Source: Lachnospiraceae bacterium
Lineage (GTDB): Bacteria; Bacillota; Clostridia; Lachnospirales; Lachnospiraceae
Direction: 5' to 3'
DNA: 64,000 bases
NCBI GenBank assembly: GCA_022652545.1
Contig: JALCRM010000003.1
Span: 142,885 to 206,884, forward strand
The notes beneath the pieces were generated by a model. That model searched no databases. It saw only the letters and a program-made list of their open reading frames with translations, and had not been told where the DNA came from. The first letter of the stretch is position 1. Each line of letters opens with the position of its first letter. Shown here one piece after another: positions 14,744-24,638 of the stretch. A program made the position numbers and the translations under genes.

Positions 14744-16447
14744 TTGAAAATTTCAAAATACATATGGCAAAACAAATGGTCCTATCTGCTGGCGGTGGCC
14801 TCGCTTGTCATAGCGGTGTCGCTGGATATGCTGGCCCCGCTCCTGACGCAGCATGTGGTGGACGATGTGATCACGGGCGGCAGGACGGCTCTTCTGCCGA
14901 AACTGCTCCTCGGCTATCTGGGGATCGGCGTCGGACGCTGCATCTTCCAGTATGTCAAGGAATATGAATTCGACAGGACGAGCAGCCGTATCGCCGCCCG
15001 GATCCGCCGGGACACGTTCCGGCACATACAGTCGCTCAGCGCGGACTTTTTTGACAGGAACAGCACGGGCGTGCTGATGGCCAGGGTCAAGGAAGACGTC
15101 GACCACATCTGGGATGCCCTGAATTTTGTGGGGATGCTGCTGATCGAGGTGACCTACCACACGGTGGTCATTCTCGTATGCATGTCGCGGATCAGTCTGC
15201 GCCTTACGGTCATTCCGCTGTGCGCGATGATCTTCTGCGGCTGGACTGCGGTCGTCCTGGAAAAGAAACTGGACACGGTCTACGAGGAGATCAGCGACGA
15301 GAACGCGGCCCTGAACCGGGTCGCGGAGGAGAACCTCGAAGGCGTGCGCACCGTCCATGCCTTCGGACGCGAGAAGTACGAGATCCAGAAGTTCCTGTCC
15401 CACAACCAGAAATACTATGACCTGAATATGCAGCAGTCCCGTATGTTCGCAAAATACTACCCGCTGTTCTCGGTCATGACGGCGATCGTGCCGATCCTTT
15501 CGCTGCTGGCGGGGGGATACAGTGTGATGCAGGGCACCCTGACGCTCGGACAGCTTTCCGCCTTCATCGAATATTCGTTCAATATCGTCTGGCCGATGGA
15601 GATGCTCGGCTGGCTGGTGAACAGCTTCAGCTCGGCTGTCTCCTCCGATAAAAAACTGCAGAAGATCTTTGAGGAGAAGCCCACCATTACGGAAAAAGTA
15701 CCCTGCACACGGCTGGATAAGGTGCGCGGCAGGATAGAGTTCCGGCATGTTTCGTTCCACAAGGCAGACGGGCACGAGATCCTGCATGACATCAGCTTCG
15801 TGCTGGAGCCGGGGAAGACGCTGGGGATCATGGGCGCCACCGGAGCCGGTAAAACTTCGATCGTACAGCTGCTGCAGCGCATGTACGATGTGACGGACGG
15901 CAGCATACTGCTCGACGGCGTGGATATACGCGACCTTCCGCTCGCACAGCTGCGCAGGACTTTTTCCTTTGTTTCGCAGGAAGTCTTCCTGTTTTCGGAT
16001 ACGATCGGCGAAAACATCGCCCTCGGCAGCCGGAAGGAAACGGGGAAAGAGACCGTGGAAGCCGCGGCGGGGGAGGCGCAGGCCAGCGATTTCATCGAGC
16101 GGCTGAGCGACCGGTATGATACCGTCATCGGCGAACGCGGCGTGGGTCTGTCCGGGGGACAGAAGCAGAGGATCAGCATCGCGCGCGCACTGGCCAAGAA
16201 CGACCCGGTGCTGGTGCTGGATGATTCTACCTCGGCGCTGGACATGGAGACGGAGCATGAGATACAGAAGATGCTCGAAGACAAGAAGGAAATGACGAAG
16301 ATCATCATCGCACACCGGATCAGTGCCGTGCAGAAAGCGGACGAGATCATTGTGCTGGAAGACGGCCGGATCGCCGAACGCGGCACCCATGCTTCGCTGA
16401 TGGCGCAGAACGGCCTGTACCGGGAGACCTGCAGGGCGCAGTCGTAA
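14744..16447 (+). CDS. ABC exporter half-transporter, degenerate-site subunit (BmrC-like)
   Basis: A 567-residue protein with a six-helix membrane domain (residues about 15-300) fused to an ATPase domain with Walker A GATGAGKTS and signature LSGGQKQR. Its Walker B reads VLVLDDSTSALD, so an Asp replaces the catalytic Glu. That is the mark of the degenerate half of heterodimeric exporters such as BmrC, LmrC and TM287. The start is TTG 14744 with GAGGGAG 5 bases upstream. An ATG at 14687 lies inside the terminator region and is unlikely. The partner follows at 16515. Drug or lipid export is inferred from family. Confidence 0.88.
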   Translation: MKISKYIWQNKWSYLLAVASLVIAVSLDMLAPLLTQHVVDDVITGGRTALLPKLLLGYLGIGVGRCIFQYVKEYEFDRTSSRIAARIRRDTFRHIQSLSADFFDRNSTGVLMARVKEDVDHIWDALNFVGMLLIEVTYHTVVILVCMSRISLRLTVIPLCAMIFCGWTAVVLEKKLDTVYEEISDENAALNRVAEENLEGVRTVHAFGREKYEIQKFLSHNQKYYDLNMQQSRMFAKYYPLFSVMTAIVPILSLLAGGYSVMQGTLTLGQLSAFIEYSFNIVWPMEMLGWLVNSFSSAVSSDKKLQKIFEEKPTITEKVPCTRLDKVRGRIEFRHVSFHKADGHEILHDISFVLEPGKTLGIMGATGAGKTSIVQLLQRMYDVTDGSILLDGVDIRDLPLAQLRRTFSFVSQEVFLFSDTIGENIALGSRKETGKETVEAAAGEAQASDFIERLSDRYDTVIGERGVGLSGGQKQRISIARALAKNDPVLVLDDSTSALDMETEHEIQKMLEDKKEMTKIIIAHRISAVQKADEIIVLEDGRIAERGTHASLMAQNGLYRETCRAQS

Positions 16448-16514
16448 AGGCGGCCGTAAAGACGGTCGTTAACGGCGCTGCGGCGCCGGCATGGACAGTG
16501 CATCTTAAGGGAAA

Positions 16515-18362
16515 GTGAACAATATTATGGCATTCAATTCATTCAGGACCAATGAAAAACAGAAAAAGGTAACGGAAAAGAGCAAGCTGCAGACCATGCG
16601 CAGGCTGTTTTCCTACATGAAGGATTACCGGCGGCAGGTAACGGTCGTGCTGCTGCTCATGGGCTACGGCATAGCGGTGAATATCATCAATCCGCTGCTC
16701 ATTCAGTCGGCAGTGGACAAGGATATCGGAGGGCACGATATGACCGGCCTGACGCGCATCGTCTGCGTCGCCCTCGTGCTGAACGGCGCGCTGTTCCTCA
16801 CGATCCGGACCAGGATGACGATCATGGCGGATGTCTGCAACCGCATCCTGCTTACGATACGGCAGGAACTGTACAGCCACATCCAGGAGATGGACTTCCA
16901 CTTCTTTGACAGCAGGCCGCACGGAAAGATCCTCTCCCGCATTATCGGCGATGTGAACTCGCTGCGCGATGTTTTGAACAACAGCGTCACCTCGCTGATC
17001 CCGGATGCCCTGACGGTCGCGGCCGTCGTGGTGATCATGTTTGCGGAGAATCCCAGGCTCGCGGCAGCAGCCCTGATCTCCACGCCGTTCATGGCCCTGG
17101 GGACCTGCGCGATAGAGATCAAAGCCCACAAACACTGGATGGATTTCCGGCAGAAGTCCGCGAACCTCAATGCCTATGTACACGAGGACCTGGCGGGCAT
17201 CCGCGTGATCCAGAGTTTTGCCGCGGAGGAGGAGACCCAGGAGACGCTGGACGGGCTGCTGAAGGAACACAGGGATTCTTTTCTGCAGGCGGTGCGGCTG
17301 GCCGACGGCTTCGGCTCGGTCATCGATCTGGCCTGGAGCGTAGGCTGTATCTGTCTGTACTGGTACGGGATCATCGTACTGGCCGGAGAGCACATCAGCG
17401 TAGGTACTTTCATGGCGTTCTCGGTCTATCTCAACATGTTCTGGCAGCCGATCAACAGCATCAGCAGTTTTTACAACCAGCTGGTCACCAACATCGCGGG
17501 GGCAGAGCGTATCTTTGAGATCATGGATGTCGAGCCGGGGATCCGGGACCGCGCCGGTGCCGGGCAGCTGCCGCCCCTGCAGGGGGAGGTGGAGTTCAGA
17601 CATGTCGGGTTCACCTACGAAGACGGCGGCGGGGAGAACGAACAGACTGCCGGAGAGGACGGGGAGAGCGCACAGGTGCTGCACGATGTTTCCTTCCTCG
17701 TAAAGCCCGGCGAAACGGTGGCGCTGGTAGGGCCCACCGGAGCAGGAAAATCCACGATCGTGAACCTGATCGCCCATTTTTACGAGGCGCAGGAGGGAGA
17801 GATCCTGCTGGACGGCGAAGACATACGAAACTATACGATCGAGAGCCTGCACAGCCAGATGGCGATCATGACGCAGGACAGTTTCCTGTTTTCCGGCACA
17901 ATACGCGAAAACATCCGGTACGGGAAGCTCGACGCGACCGATGCCGAGGTAGAGGAGGCTGCCGCCGCGGTGGGTGCGGACGGCTTCATCCGGCAGATGC
18001 CGCAGGGCTATGACACGGAACTCACCGAGTGGGGAGGCGGCCTTTCCGGCGGACAGAAACAGCTCATCGCGCTCGCGCGGACCATGCTTTCAAAGCCGCG
18101 CATCCTGATCCTCGACGAAGCGACTTCGAGCATTGACACCCGTACGGAGCTGCTGGTGCAGGCAGGGATCGCAAAGCTGCTGAAGGGCAGGACCTCCTTT
18201 GTCATTGCGCACAGGCTTTCCACGATCCGGAACGCAGACCGCATTTTTGTCATCGACGGCGGGGGGATCGCGGAGGAAGGCAGCGCGAAGGAACTGATGG
18301 CAGAGAAAGGGCTGTATTACCGCATGAGCATGGCCCAGAGCATCGTGCAGTGCGGCCCCTGA
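16515..18362 (+). CDS. ABC exporter half-transporter, canonical subunit (BmrD-like)
   Basis: The 615-residue partner of the preceding protein has an N-terminal six-helix domain and an ATPase domain with Walker A GPTGAGKST, signature LSGGQKQL and Walker B ILILDEATSSID with the catalytic Glu intact. One degenerate and one canonical ATPase half encoded in tandem strongly suggests a heterodimeric exporter. An acidic insert (GGGENEQTAGEDGESA) lies just before the ATPase core. The start is GTG 16515 with AAGG close upstream, or ATG 16527. The 67-base gap before it holds a small GGCGC/GCGCC hairpin. Confidence 0.88.
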   Translation: MNNIMAFNSFRTNEKQKKVTEKSKLQTMRRLFSYMKDYRRQVTVVLLLMGYGIAVNIINPLLIQSAVDKDIGGHDMTGLTRIVCVALVLNGALFLTIRTRMTIMADVCNRILLTIRQELYSHIQEMDFHFFDSRPHGKILSRIIGDVNSLRDVLNNSVTSLIPDALTVAAVVVIMFAENPRLAAAALISTPFMALGTCAIEIKAHKHWMDFRQKSANLNAYVHEDLAGIRVIQSFAAEEETQETLDGLLKEHRDSFLQAVRLADGFGSVIDLAWSVGCICLYWYGIIVLAGEHISVGTFMAFSVYLNMFWQPINSISSFYNQLVTNIAGAERIFEIMDVEPGIRDRAGAGQLPPLQGEVEFRHVGFTYEDGGGENEQTAGEDGESAQVLHDVSFLVKPGETVALVGPTGAGKSTIVNLIAHFYEAQEGEILLDGEDIRNYTIESLHSQMAIMTQDSFLFSGTIRENIRYGKLDATDAEVEEAAAAVGADGFIRQMPQGYDTELTEWGGGLSGGQKQLIALARTMLSKPRILILDEATSSIDTRTELLVQAGIAKLLKGRTSFVIAHRLSTIRNADRIFVIDGGGIAEEGSAKELMAEKGLYYRMSMAQSIVQCGP

Positions 18363-18368
18363 CGAATC

Positions 18369-18382
18369 CGAACATATGTTTG
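18369..18382 (+). promoter_or_regulatory. LexA (DinR-type) SOS box
   Basis: CGAACATATGTTTG matches the Gram-positive LexA consensus CGAACRNRYGTTYC at 13 of 14 positions. It overlaps the -35 hexamer of the uvrB promoter, a position that fits repression. Confidence 0.85.
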
Positions 18383-18409
18383 CACTTTCAGCATCCGCTG
18401 TGCTATAGT
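18380..18409 (+). promoter_or_regulatory. uvrBA promoter
   Basis: TTGCAC (18380-18385), an 18-base spacer and TATAGT (18404-18409). It overlaps the LexA-like box. Confidence 0.75.
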
Positions 18410-18471
18410 ATTGACTGCACAGCGGATGTTTTGCGGGGCGGAAGATGCGCCGCGCGGTACGCGAGGAAGAG

Positions 18472-20466
18472 ATGGATCATTTCAGGTTGGTTTCACCATA
18501 CAGTCCTACCGGCGATCAGCCGGAGGCGATCAGGCGCCTGGTGGACGGTTTCCGTGAGGGAAACCAGTTCGAAACGCTGCTCGGCGTGACCGGGTCCGGC
18601 AAAACATTTACCATGGCCAATGTCATTGCCGCCATGAACAAGCCGACGCTGGTCATTTCGCACAACAAGACGCTGGCAGGCCAGCTGTACGGGGAGTTCA
18701 AGGAATTCTTCCCCGACAACGCCGTGGAATATTTCGTTTCCTATTATGACTATTACCAGCCGGAGGCCTACGTGCCTTCGAGTGATACCTACATAGCCAA
18801 GGACTCGGCTGTCAATGACGAGATCGACAGGCTCCGGCTCTCGGCGACGGCAGCCCTGACCGAGCGGCGCGACGTGATCGTTGTGGCTTCTGTGTCCTGC
18901 ATCTACGGCCTGGGCAGCCCGGACGACTATGAGAAGATGTCCATTTCCCTGCGCCCCGGCATGGAGAAAAAGCCGGAGGAGGTGGCGGACCGGCTGATCG
19001 CGATCCACTACACAAGGAACGATGCGGACCTGCAGCGCGGATGCTTCCGTATGCGCGGGGATGTTATGGAGATCAACCCTGCGGAGGGCAGCGACTACAT
19101 CATCCGCGTGGAGTATTTCGGCGATACGATAGACAGGATCACGGAAGCCGACCCCGTCACAGGGCGCGCGCACGCCGAACTGACGCACGTCGATGTTTTT
19201 CCCGCTTCCCACTATGTCGTGCCGAAGGAAAAAATAGACCGCGCCTGCGATGAGATCCAGAAGGAACTGGACGAACGGGTGCAGTGGTTCCGCAGCAGGG
19301 ACAAGCTGCTGGAAGCGCAGCGCATTGCCGAGCGCACGAATTTCGACATCGAGATGCTGCGGGAGACCGGCTTCTGTTCCGGCATAGAGAACTATTCAAG
19401 GCCGCTCAGCGGCAGGGCGCCGGGTTCCGCCCCGATGTGCCTGATGGACTTTTTCCGCGGCGATTTCATGATCATGATCGATGAGTCCCATATCACCGTA
19501 CCGCAGATCGGCGCCATGTACCACGGGGACCAGTCCCGGAAACGCACGCTGGTGGACTATGGATTCCGGCTGCCGTCTGCGCTGGACAACCGTCCGCTCA
19601 GCTTCGAGGAGTTCGAGCAGCGCATCGACCAGATGCTGTTTGTTTCGGCCACGCCCGGGCCGTACGAAGCGGAGCACGAGCTGCTGCGCGCGGAGCAGAT
19701 CATCCGGCCGACAGGCCTGCTCGATCCGGAGATCTCGGTACGTCCCGTCAAAGGGCAGATCGATGATCTGATCGGCGAGATCCGCAAAGAGACCGGCAGG
19801 AAGAATAAAGTCCTGATCACCACACTGACCAAGAAGATGGCGGAGGATCTTACGGAATATCTGAATGAGGCCGGTATCCGCGCAAAGTATCTGCATTCCG
19901 ACATCGATACCCTGGAGCGCGCGCAGATCATCCGCGACATGCGCCTCGATGTGTTCGATGTACTTGTGGGCATCAATCTGCTCCGGGAGGGACTGGATAT
20001 ACCCGAGATCTCGCTGGTCGCGATCCTCGACGCGGACAAGGAAGGCTTCCTGCGTTCGGAGACTTCTCTGATCCAGACGATCGGACGGGCGTCCCGGAAC
20101 TCGGACGGCCACGTGATCATGTATGCCGATACGGTCACGGACTCCATGCGCAGGGCCATCGACGAGACGGACCGGCGCCGTTCCGTACAGCAGAAATACA
20201 ACGAAGAACACCATATAGAGCCGCAGACCATACGGAAGGCGGTCCGCGACCTGATCGCCGTCACGAAGGAGATCACAAAGGAAGAGGTGGCTTTCGAGAA
20301 AGACCCGGAATCCATGAGCCCCGGGGAACTGGAAAAGCTGATCGCAAAGACGGAGAAGCAGATGCGCTCGGCGGCCGCAGACCTGAATTTCGAATCCGCA
20401 GCAGAGCTGCGTGACAGGCTGATCATGCTGAAACAGCACTACAACGAAGCGACAAAGGGAAAGTAG
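18472..20466 (+). CDS. uvrB: Excinuclease ABC subunit B
   Basis: Helicase-like damage-verification subunit of nucleotide excision repair. The 664-residue protein shows Walker [11 protein letters not shown], the beta-hairpin segment [13 protein letters not shown], helicase motifs through LREGLDIPE and QTIGRASRN, and a C-terminal UVR motif that binds UvrC. The ATG at 18472 ([17 protein letters not shown]) matches the normal UvrB N-terminus and has GAGG 5 bases upstream; an upstream ATG at 18445 would add nine residues. uvrA follows 9 bases after the stop. The LexA-like box predicts damage induction of both. Confidence 0.97.
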   Translation: MDHFRLVSPYSPTGDQPEAIRRLVDGFREGNQFETLLGVTGSGKTFTMANVIAAMNKPTLVISHNKTLAGQLYGEFKEFFPDNAVEYFVSYYDYYQPEAYVPSSDTYIAKDSAVNDEIDRLRLSATAALTERRDVIVVASVSCIYGLGSPDDYEKMSISLRPGMEKKPEEVADRLIAIHYTRNDADLQRGCFRMRGDVMEINPAEGSDYIIRVEYFGDTIDRITEADPVTGRAHAELTHVDVFPASHYVVPKEKIDRACDEIQKELDERVQWFRSRDKLLEAQRIAERTNFDIEMLRETGFCSGIENYSRPLSGRAPGSAPMCLMDFFRGDFMIMIDESHITVPQIGAMYHGDQSRKRTLVDYGFRLPSALDNRPLSFEEFEQRIDQMLFVSATPGPYEAEHELLRAEQIIRPTGLLDPEISVRPVKGQIDDLIGEIRKETGRKNKVLITTLTKKMAEDLTEYLNEAGIRAKYLHSDIDTLERAQIIRDMRLDVFDVLVGINLLREGLDIPEISLVAILDADKEGFLRSETSLIQTIGRASRNSDGHVIMYADTVTDSMRRAIDETDRRRSVQQKYNEEHHIEPQTIRKAVRDLIAVTKEITKEEVAFEKDPESMSPGELEKLIAKTEKQMRSAAADLNFESAAELRDRLIMLKQHYNEATKGK

Positions 20467-20475
20467 GAAGATTTC

Positions 20476-23409
20476 ATGGCAGAAAACAAAAAGATCGATT
20501 ACTGGCCTGCACTGCGGGCGGATGAAATCAAATTCGCGGAAGACAGTAGGTCGGACGAAGCACGGCGCAAGATGATCCACAAGGACGACTGCATCCGCAT
20601 CCGCGGCGCCAGCGAACACAATCTCAAGCACATCGACGTGGACATCCCGCGCAACGAACTGGTGGTCCTGACCGGGCTTTCGGGCTCGGGCAAGTCCAGC
20701 CTGGCTTTCGATACCATTTATGCGGAAGGGCAGAGGCGCTACATGGAGTCCCTGTCCTCCTATGCGAGACAGTTCCTCGGACAGATGGAAAAACCGGAGG
20801 TGGACGATATTTCCGGGCTTTCTCCGGCCATTTCCATAGACCAGAAGTCGACGAACCGCAACCCGCGTTCCACGGTGGGCACCGTCACGGAGATCTATGA
20901 CCACTTCCGCCTGCTGTATGCGCGGATCGGCACGCCGCACTGTCCGAACTGCGGAAGGGAGATCTCCAAACAGACGGTGGACCAGATGGCTGACCGCATC
21001 ATGCAGCTGCCGGAGGGCAGCCGGATCCAGATCCTGGCGCCGGTTGTGCGGGGCCGCAAGGGCATGCACGAAAAGGTCCTGGACCGCGCGCAGCGCGCCG
21101 GCTATGTCCGCGTCCGCGTGGACGGCAGTCTCTACGATCTGTCCGAGGAGATCCACCTGGATAAAAACATCAAGCACGATATCGACGTCGTGGTCGACCG
21201 GCTGGTCGTAAAACCCGGTATCGAGCGGCGTCTCACTGATTCTGTGGAAAATGCACTGGGCCTTGCCGAAGGACTGCTGACGGTGGACGTCATCGGCGGG
21301 GAAAGCATGGCATTCAGCCAGACCTTCTCCTGCCCCGACTGCGGCATCAGCATTCCGGAGATCGAACCGCGCAGCTTTTCCTTCAACAATCCGTTCGGAG
21401 CCTGTCCGGAATGCGCCGGTCTCGGGTACAAGATGGAGTTCGACCCGGATCTCATCGTGCCGGACAAGCGGCTTTCCATCAACGAAGGCGCCATCGCCGT
21501 GACGGGATGGCAGAGCTGCATGCAGAAGGGCAGCTTTACCAATGCGATGCTCCGGGCGCTGACAGAGCACTTCGGCTTCAGCCTGGATACGGCGTGGAAA
21601 GACCTGCCGCAGAAGATCACCGACATGCTGATGTACGGTACGGAGGAATCCGTGGATGTACATTACACGGGACAGCGCGGCACCGGCGTCTATCCGATCA
21701 CCTTCGAAGGACTCATCCGCAACACCGAACGGCGCTACCGTGAGACCTTTTCAGAGAGTTCCAAGGCGGACTATGAGACCTACATGCGCATCACGCCGTG
21801 CAAAGCGTGCGGCGGCAGGCGACTGCGTCCGGAATCTCTGGCCGTGACGATAGCAGGCCGCAACATCTACGAAGTGACCTGCATGTCCATACGCGACCTG
21901 CAGCAGTTCCTTCTGCACCTTGAACTGCGGGAAACCCAGCAGTTCATCGGGAAACAGGTTCTCAAGGAGATCAATGCCCGCGTGGGATTCCTGATCGACG
22001 TGGGCCTGGATTACCTGACGCTGGCGCGTGCCACCGCGACACTGTCCGGCGGCGAGGCACAGCGTATCCGGCTGGCCACGCAGATCGGGTCCGGCCTGGT
22101 AGGCGTCTGCTATATCCTCGATGAGCCGAGCATAGGCCTGCACCAGCGCGACAACAACAAACTGCTCAATACCCTGAAGCATCTGCGCAACATGTGGAAT
22201 ACCGTGATCGTGGTGGAGCACGACGAAGACACGATGCGCGCCGCGGATTACATCATTGATATCGGCCCCGGGGCCGGTTCCCACGGCGGCGAAGTCGTCG
22301 CATGCGGGACGGCGGACGAGATCACGAAGGTGCCCGGCTCGATCACCGGACAGTATCTGTCCGGAAAACTCTGCATCCCGATCCCGGCAGAGCGCAGAAA
22401 ACCCGGCGGATGGATCACCGTGCACGGCGCAGAGGTCAACAATCTCAAGCATATCGATGTAAAGTTCCCTCTGGGAGTCATGACCGTCGTTACCGGCGTG
22501 TCCGGCTCCGGGAAGAGCTCGCTCGTCAACGAGGTACTGTACAAGACCCTGGCCCGCGACCTGAACCGCGCGCACATAGTGCCCGGGAAGAACGACGGCA
22601 TCGAGGGGATCGACGGACTCGACAAGGTCATCGACATCGACCAGTCGCCGATCGGCAGGACGCCCCGCTCGAATCCCGCGACATACACCGGTGTATTTGA
22701 CCTGATCCGCACCCTGTTTGCGGGCACGAACGATGCAAAATCGCGCGGATACGACAAAGGCAGATTCAGCTTCAACGTAAAGGGCGGCCGCTGCGAAGCC
22801 TGCGGCGGCGACGGGATCATCAAGATCGAAATGCACTTCCTGCCGGATGTCTACGTGCCCTGCGAGGTATGCCACGGCAAACGCTACAACAGGGAGACGC
22901 TGGAGGTCAGGTACAAGGGGAAAAACATATTCGACGTGCTGGATATGACGGTGGAGGAGGCGCTTTCCTTCTTTGAAAATGTGCCCTCCATACGGGACAA
23001 GATCCAGACACTGTACGATGTCGGGCTGGGGTATGTAAAACTCGGCCAGCCGTCCACGGAGCTTTCCGGCGGCGAGGCGCAGCGTATCAAGCTGGCTGCG
23101 GAACTTTCACGCAGGAGCACGGGCAACACGATCTATATCCTGGATGAGCCGACCACCGGACTGCATTTTGCGGATGTCGGAAAACTGGTCTCCATCATGC
23201 AGCGCCTGGTGGAAGCGGGCAATACCGTGATCGTGATCGAGCACAACCTGGACGTGATCAAATGTGCGGATTATATCATCGACATGGGACCGGACGGCGG
23301 CGACGCCGGCGGCACGGTCATTGCCCGTGGCACGCCCGAAGAGATCGCGAAGTGCCATGATTCCTATACGGGCTACTATATAAACAGGATCCTTTCCGGA
23401 AAACGGTAA
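20476..23409 (+). CDS. uvrA: Excinuclease ABC subunit A
   Basis: Damage-recognition ATPase of nucleotide excision repair, 977 residues. Two ABC-type ATPase modules are visible: Walker [10 protein letters not shown] and GVSGSGKSS, and two signatures, each LSGGEAQRI. Zinc modules are present (CPNCG, CPDCG, CPECAG and CEACGGDG with CEVCHGKRY). Compared with Escherichia coli UvrA, the N-terminus carries about 35 extra residues before the first conserved strand. It follows uvrB directly and shares its promoter; AGGAAG precedes the ATG. Confidence 0.97.
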   Translation: MAENKKIDYWPALRADEIKFAEDSRSDEARRKMIHKDDCIRIRGASEHNLKHIDVDIPRNELVVLTGLSGSGKSSLAFDTIYAEGQRRYMESLSSYARQFLGQMEKPEVDDISGLSPAISIDQKSTNRNPRSTVGTVTEIYDHFRLLYARIGTPHCPNCGREISKQTVDQMADRIMQLPEGSRIQILAPVVRGRKGMHEKVLDRAQRAGYVRVRVDGSLYDLSEEIHLDKNIKHDIDVVVDRLVVKPGIERRLTDSVENALGLAEGLLTVDVIGGESMAFSQTFSCPDCGISIPEIEPRSFSFNNPFGACPECAGLGYKMEFDPDLIVPDKRLSINEGAIAVTGWQSCMQKGSFTNAMLRALTEHFGFSLDTAWKDLPQKITDMLMYGTEESVDVHYTGQRGTGVYPITFEGLIRNTERRYRETFSESSKADYETYMRITPCKACGGRRLRPESLAVTIAGRNIYEVTCMSIRDLQQFLLHLELRETQQFIGKQVLKEINARVGFLIDVGLDYLTLARATATLSGGEAQRIRLATQIGSGLVGVCYILDEPSIGLHQRDNNKLLNTLKHLRNMWNTVIVVEHDEDTMRAADYIIDIGPGAGSHGGEVVACGTADEITKVPGSITGQYLSGKLCIPIPAERRKPGGWITVHGAEVNNLKHIDVKFPLGVMTVVTGVSGSGKSSLVNEVLYKTLARDLNRAHIVPGKNDGIEGIDGLDKVIDIDQSPIGRTPRSNPATYTGVFDLIRTLFAGTNDAKSRGYDKGRFSFNVKGGRCEACGGDGIIKIEMHFLPDVYVPCEVCHGKRYNRETLEVRYKGKNIFDVLDMTVEEALSFFENVPSIRDKIQTLYDVGLGYVKLGQPSTELSGGEAQRIKLAAELSRRSTGNTIYILDEPTTGLHFADVGKLVSIMQRLVEAGNTVIVIEHNLDVIKCADYIIDMGPDGGDAGGTVIARGTPEEIAKCHDSYTGYYINRILSGKR

Positions 23410-23440
23410 ACGGCCGGAATGCAGACCCGATAAAAAAATT

Positions 23441-23470
23441 TTGCAAAACATAGGAGGCATAGTTTATAAT
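23441..23470 (+). promoter_or_regulatory. mreB promoter
   Basis: TTGCAA (23441-23446), an 18-base spacer and a perfect TATAAT (23465-23470), with the coding start about 85 bases downstream. That leader holds no obvious structured element. Confidence 0.8.
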
Positions 23471-23554
23471 GATTGTCACTTGCGGGACCGGGTGCTTTTT
23501 TCCGGCGGCAGGCAGCAGTCGTTTTGTGGTGTTTTGAAAGGAAAGAGGTCATAC

Positions 23555-24556
23555 ATGCAGTTTACCGACATAGGGATAGATCTCGGCACGGCAAGCGTGC
23601 TGGTTTATATACGCGGCAGGGGCGTGGTGCTCAAGGAACCCTCCGTGGTGGCATTTGACAGAGATACCAACAGGATCAAGGCGATCGGAGAGGACGCGCG
23701 CCTGATGCTCGGCAGGACGCCGGGCAATATCGTGGCGGTCCGCCCGCTGCGGCAGGGCGTTATTTCCGATTATACCGTGACCGAGAAAATGATGAAGTAC
23801 TTCATCCAGAAGGCGGTCGGACGCAAGACCTTCCGCAAGCCCAGGATCGCGGTCTGCGTACCCAGCCAGGTCACGGAAGTCGAGAAGAAGGCAGTCGAAG
23901 ACGCGACGTTCCAGGCAGGTGCACGCGAAGTGTACATCATTGAAGAGCCCATCGCCGCGGCGATCGGGGCCGGCATCGACATCGCCAAGCCCTGCGGAAA
24001 CATGATCGTGGACATCGGCGGCGGCACGACGGATATTGCGGTCATTTCCCTGGGCGGCACGGTCGTCAGCACTTCCATCAAAGTGGCGGGCGATGACTTC
24101 GATGACGCGCTGGTCCGTTATATGCGCAAAAAGTACAATCTGCTCGTCGGCGAACGTTCGGCGGAGGACATCAAGATCAAGATCGGGACCTGCTACCCGC
24201 TGCCCGAACCGGAATATATGGAAGTCCGCGGCCGCAACCTGGTCACCGGCCTGCCCCGTACCATCAAGGTCTCTTCGGACGAGACCGAAGAGGCACTGCG
24301 CGAACCGACCAACCAGATCGTGGAAGCGATCCACAGCGTGCTTGAAAAAACACCGCCCGAACTGGCGGCGGATATCTCCGACCGCGGTATCGTACTGACC
24401 GGCGGCGGCTCCCTGCTGCAGGGACTGGAGGAACTGATCACATCAAAGACCGGCATCAATACCGTGACCGCCGAAGACCCCATGACGGCAGTGGCGATCG
24501 GTACCGGAAAATACGTGGAATTCCTGTCCAGCGGCATCGGTTCCGGAGAAGCATGA
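23555..24556 (+). CDS. mreB: Rod shape-determining protein MreB/Mbl
   Basis: Bacterial actin that guides side-wall peptidoglycan synthesis. The 333-residue protein has phosphate 1 motif DIGIDLGTASVLVY, phosphate 2 MIVDIGGGTTDIAVISLGG and the adenosine motif LTGGGSLLQGL. It is probably cytosolic and membrane-associated. No mreC or mreD follows, so this copy could correspond to Mbl or MreBH rather than the operon MreB. ATG 23555 is preceded by GAAAGGAAAGAGG; the longer frame upstream includes the promoter and is not coding. Confidence 0.93.
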   Translation: MQFTDIGIDLGTASVLVYIRGRGVVLKEPSVVAFDRDTNRIKAIGEDARLMLGRTPGNIVAVRPLRQGVISDYTVTEKMMKYFIQKAVGRKTFRKPRIAVCVPSQVTEVEKKAVEDATFQAGAREVYIIEEPIAAAIGAGIDIAKPCGNMIVDIGGGTTDIAVISLGGTVVSTSIKVAGDDFDDALVRYMRKKYNLLVGERSAEDIKIKIGTCYPLPEPEYMEVRGRNLVTGLPRTIKVSSDETEEALREPTNQIVEAIHSVLEKTPPELAADISDRGIVLTGGGSLLQGLEELITSKTGINTVTAEDPMTAVAIGTGKYVEFLSSGIGSGEA

Positions 24557-24596
24557 TCCCTGTCTGACAAGACGGGCCGGAAAGCCCGCCCTTTTC

Positions 24597-24626
24597 AACG
24601 TGCGCCAGGCGGCGCACGTTTTCATT
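24597..24626 (+). terminator. Terminator after mreB
   Basis: A perfect 10-bp stem AACGTGCGCC/GGCGCACGTT with loop AGGC is followed by TTCATTT. A smaller hairpin (CGGGC/GCCCG then CCCTTTTC) lies just before it. The recD2 start is only 13 bases downstream, so some read-through would be needed to express recD2 unless it has its own promoter. Confidence 0.7.
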
Positions 24627-24638
24627 TCAGGTAATTGC

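Noticed and set aside
23441-23554. 38-codon N-terminal extension of MreB
   Set aside because: It covers the -35/-10 promoter and the leader; ATG 23555 has a good ribosome-binding site and gives the standard MreB N-terminus.
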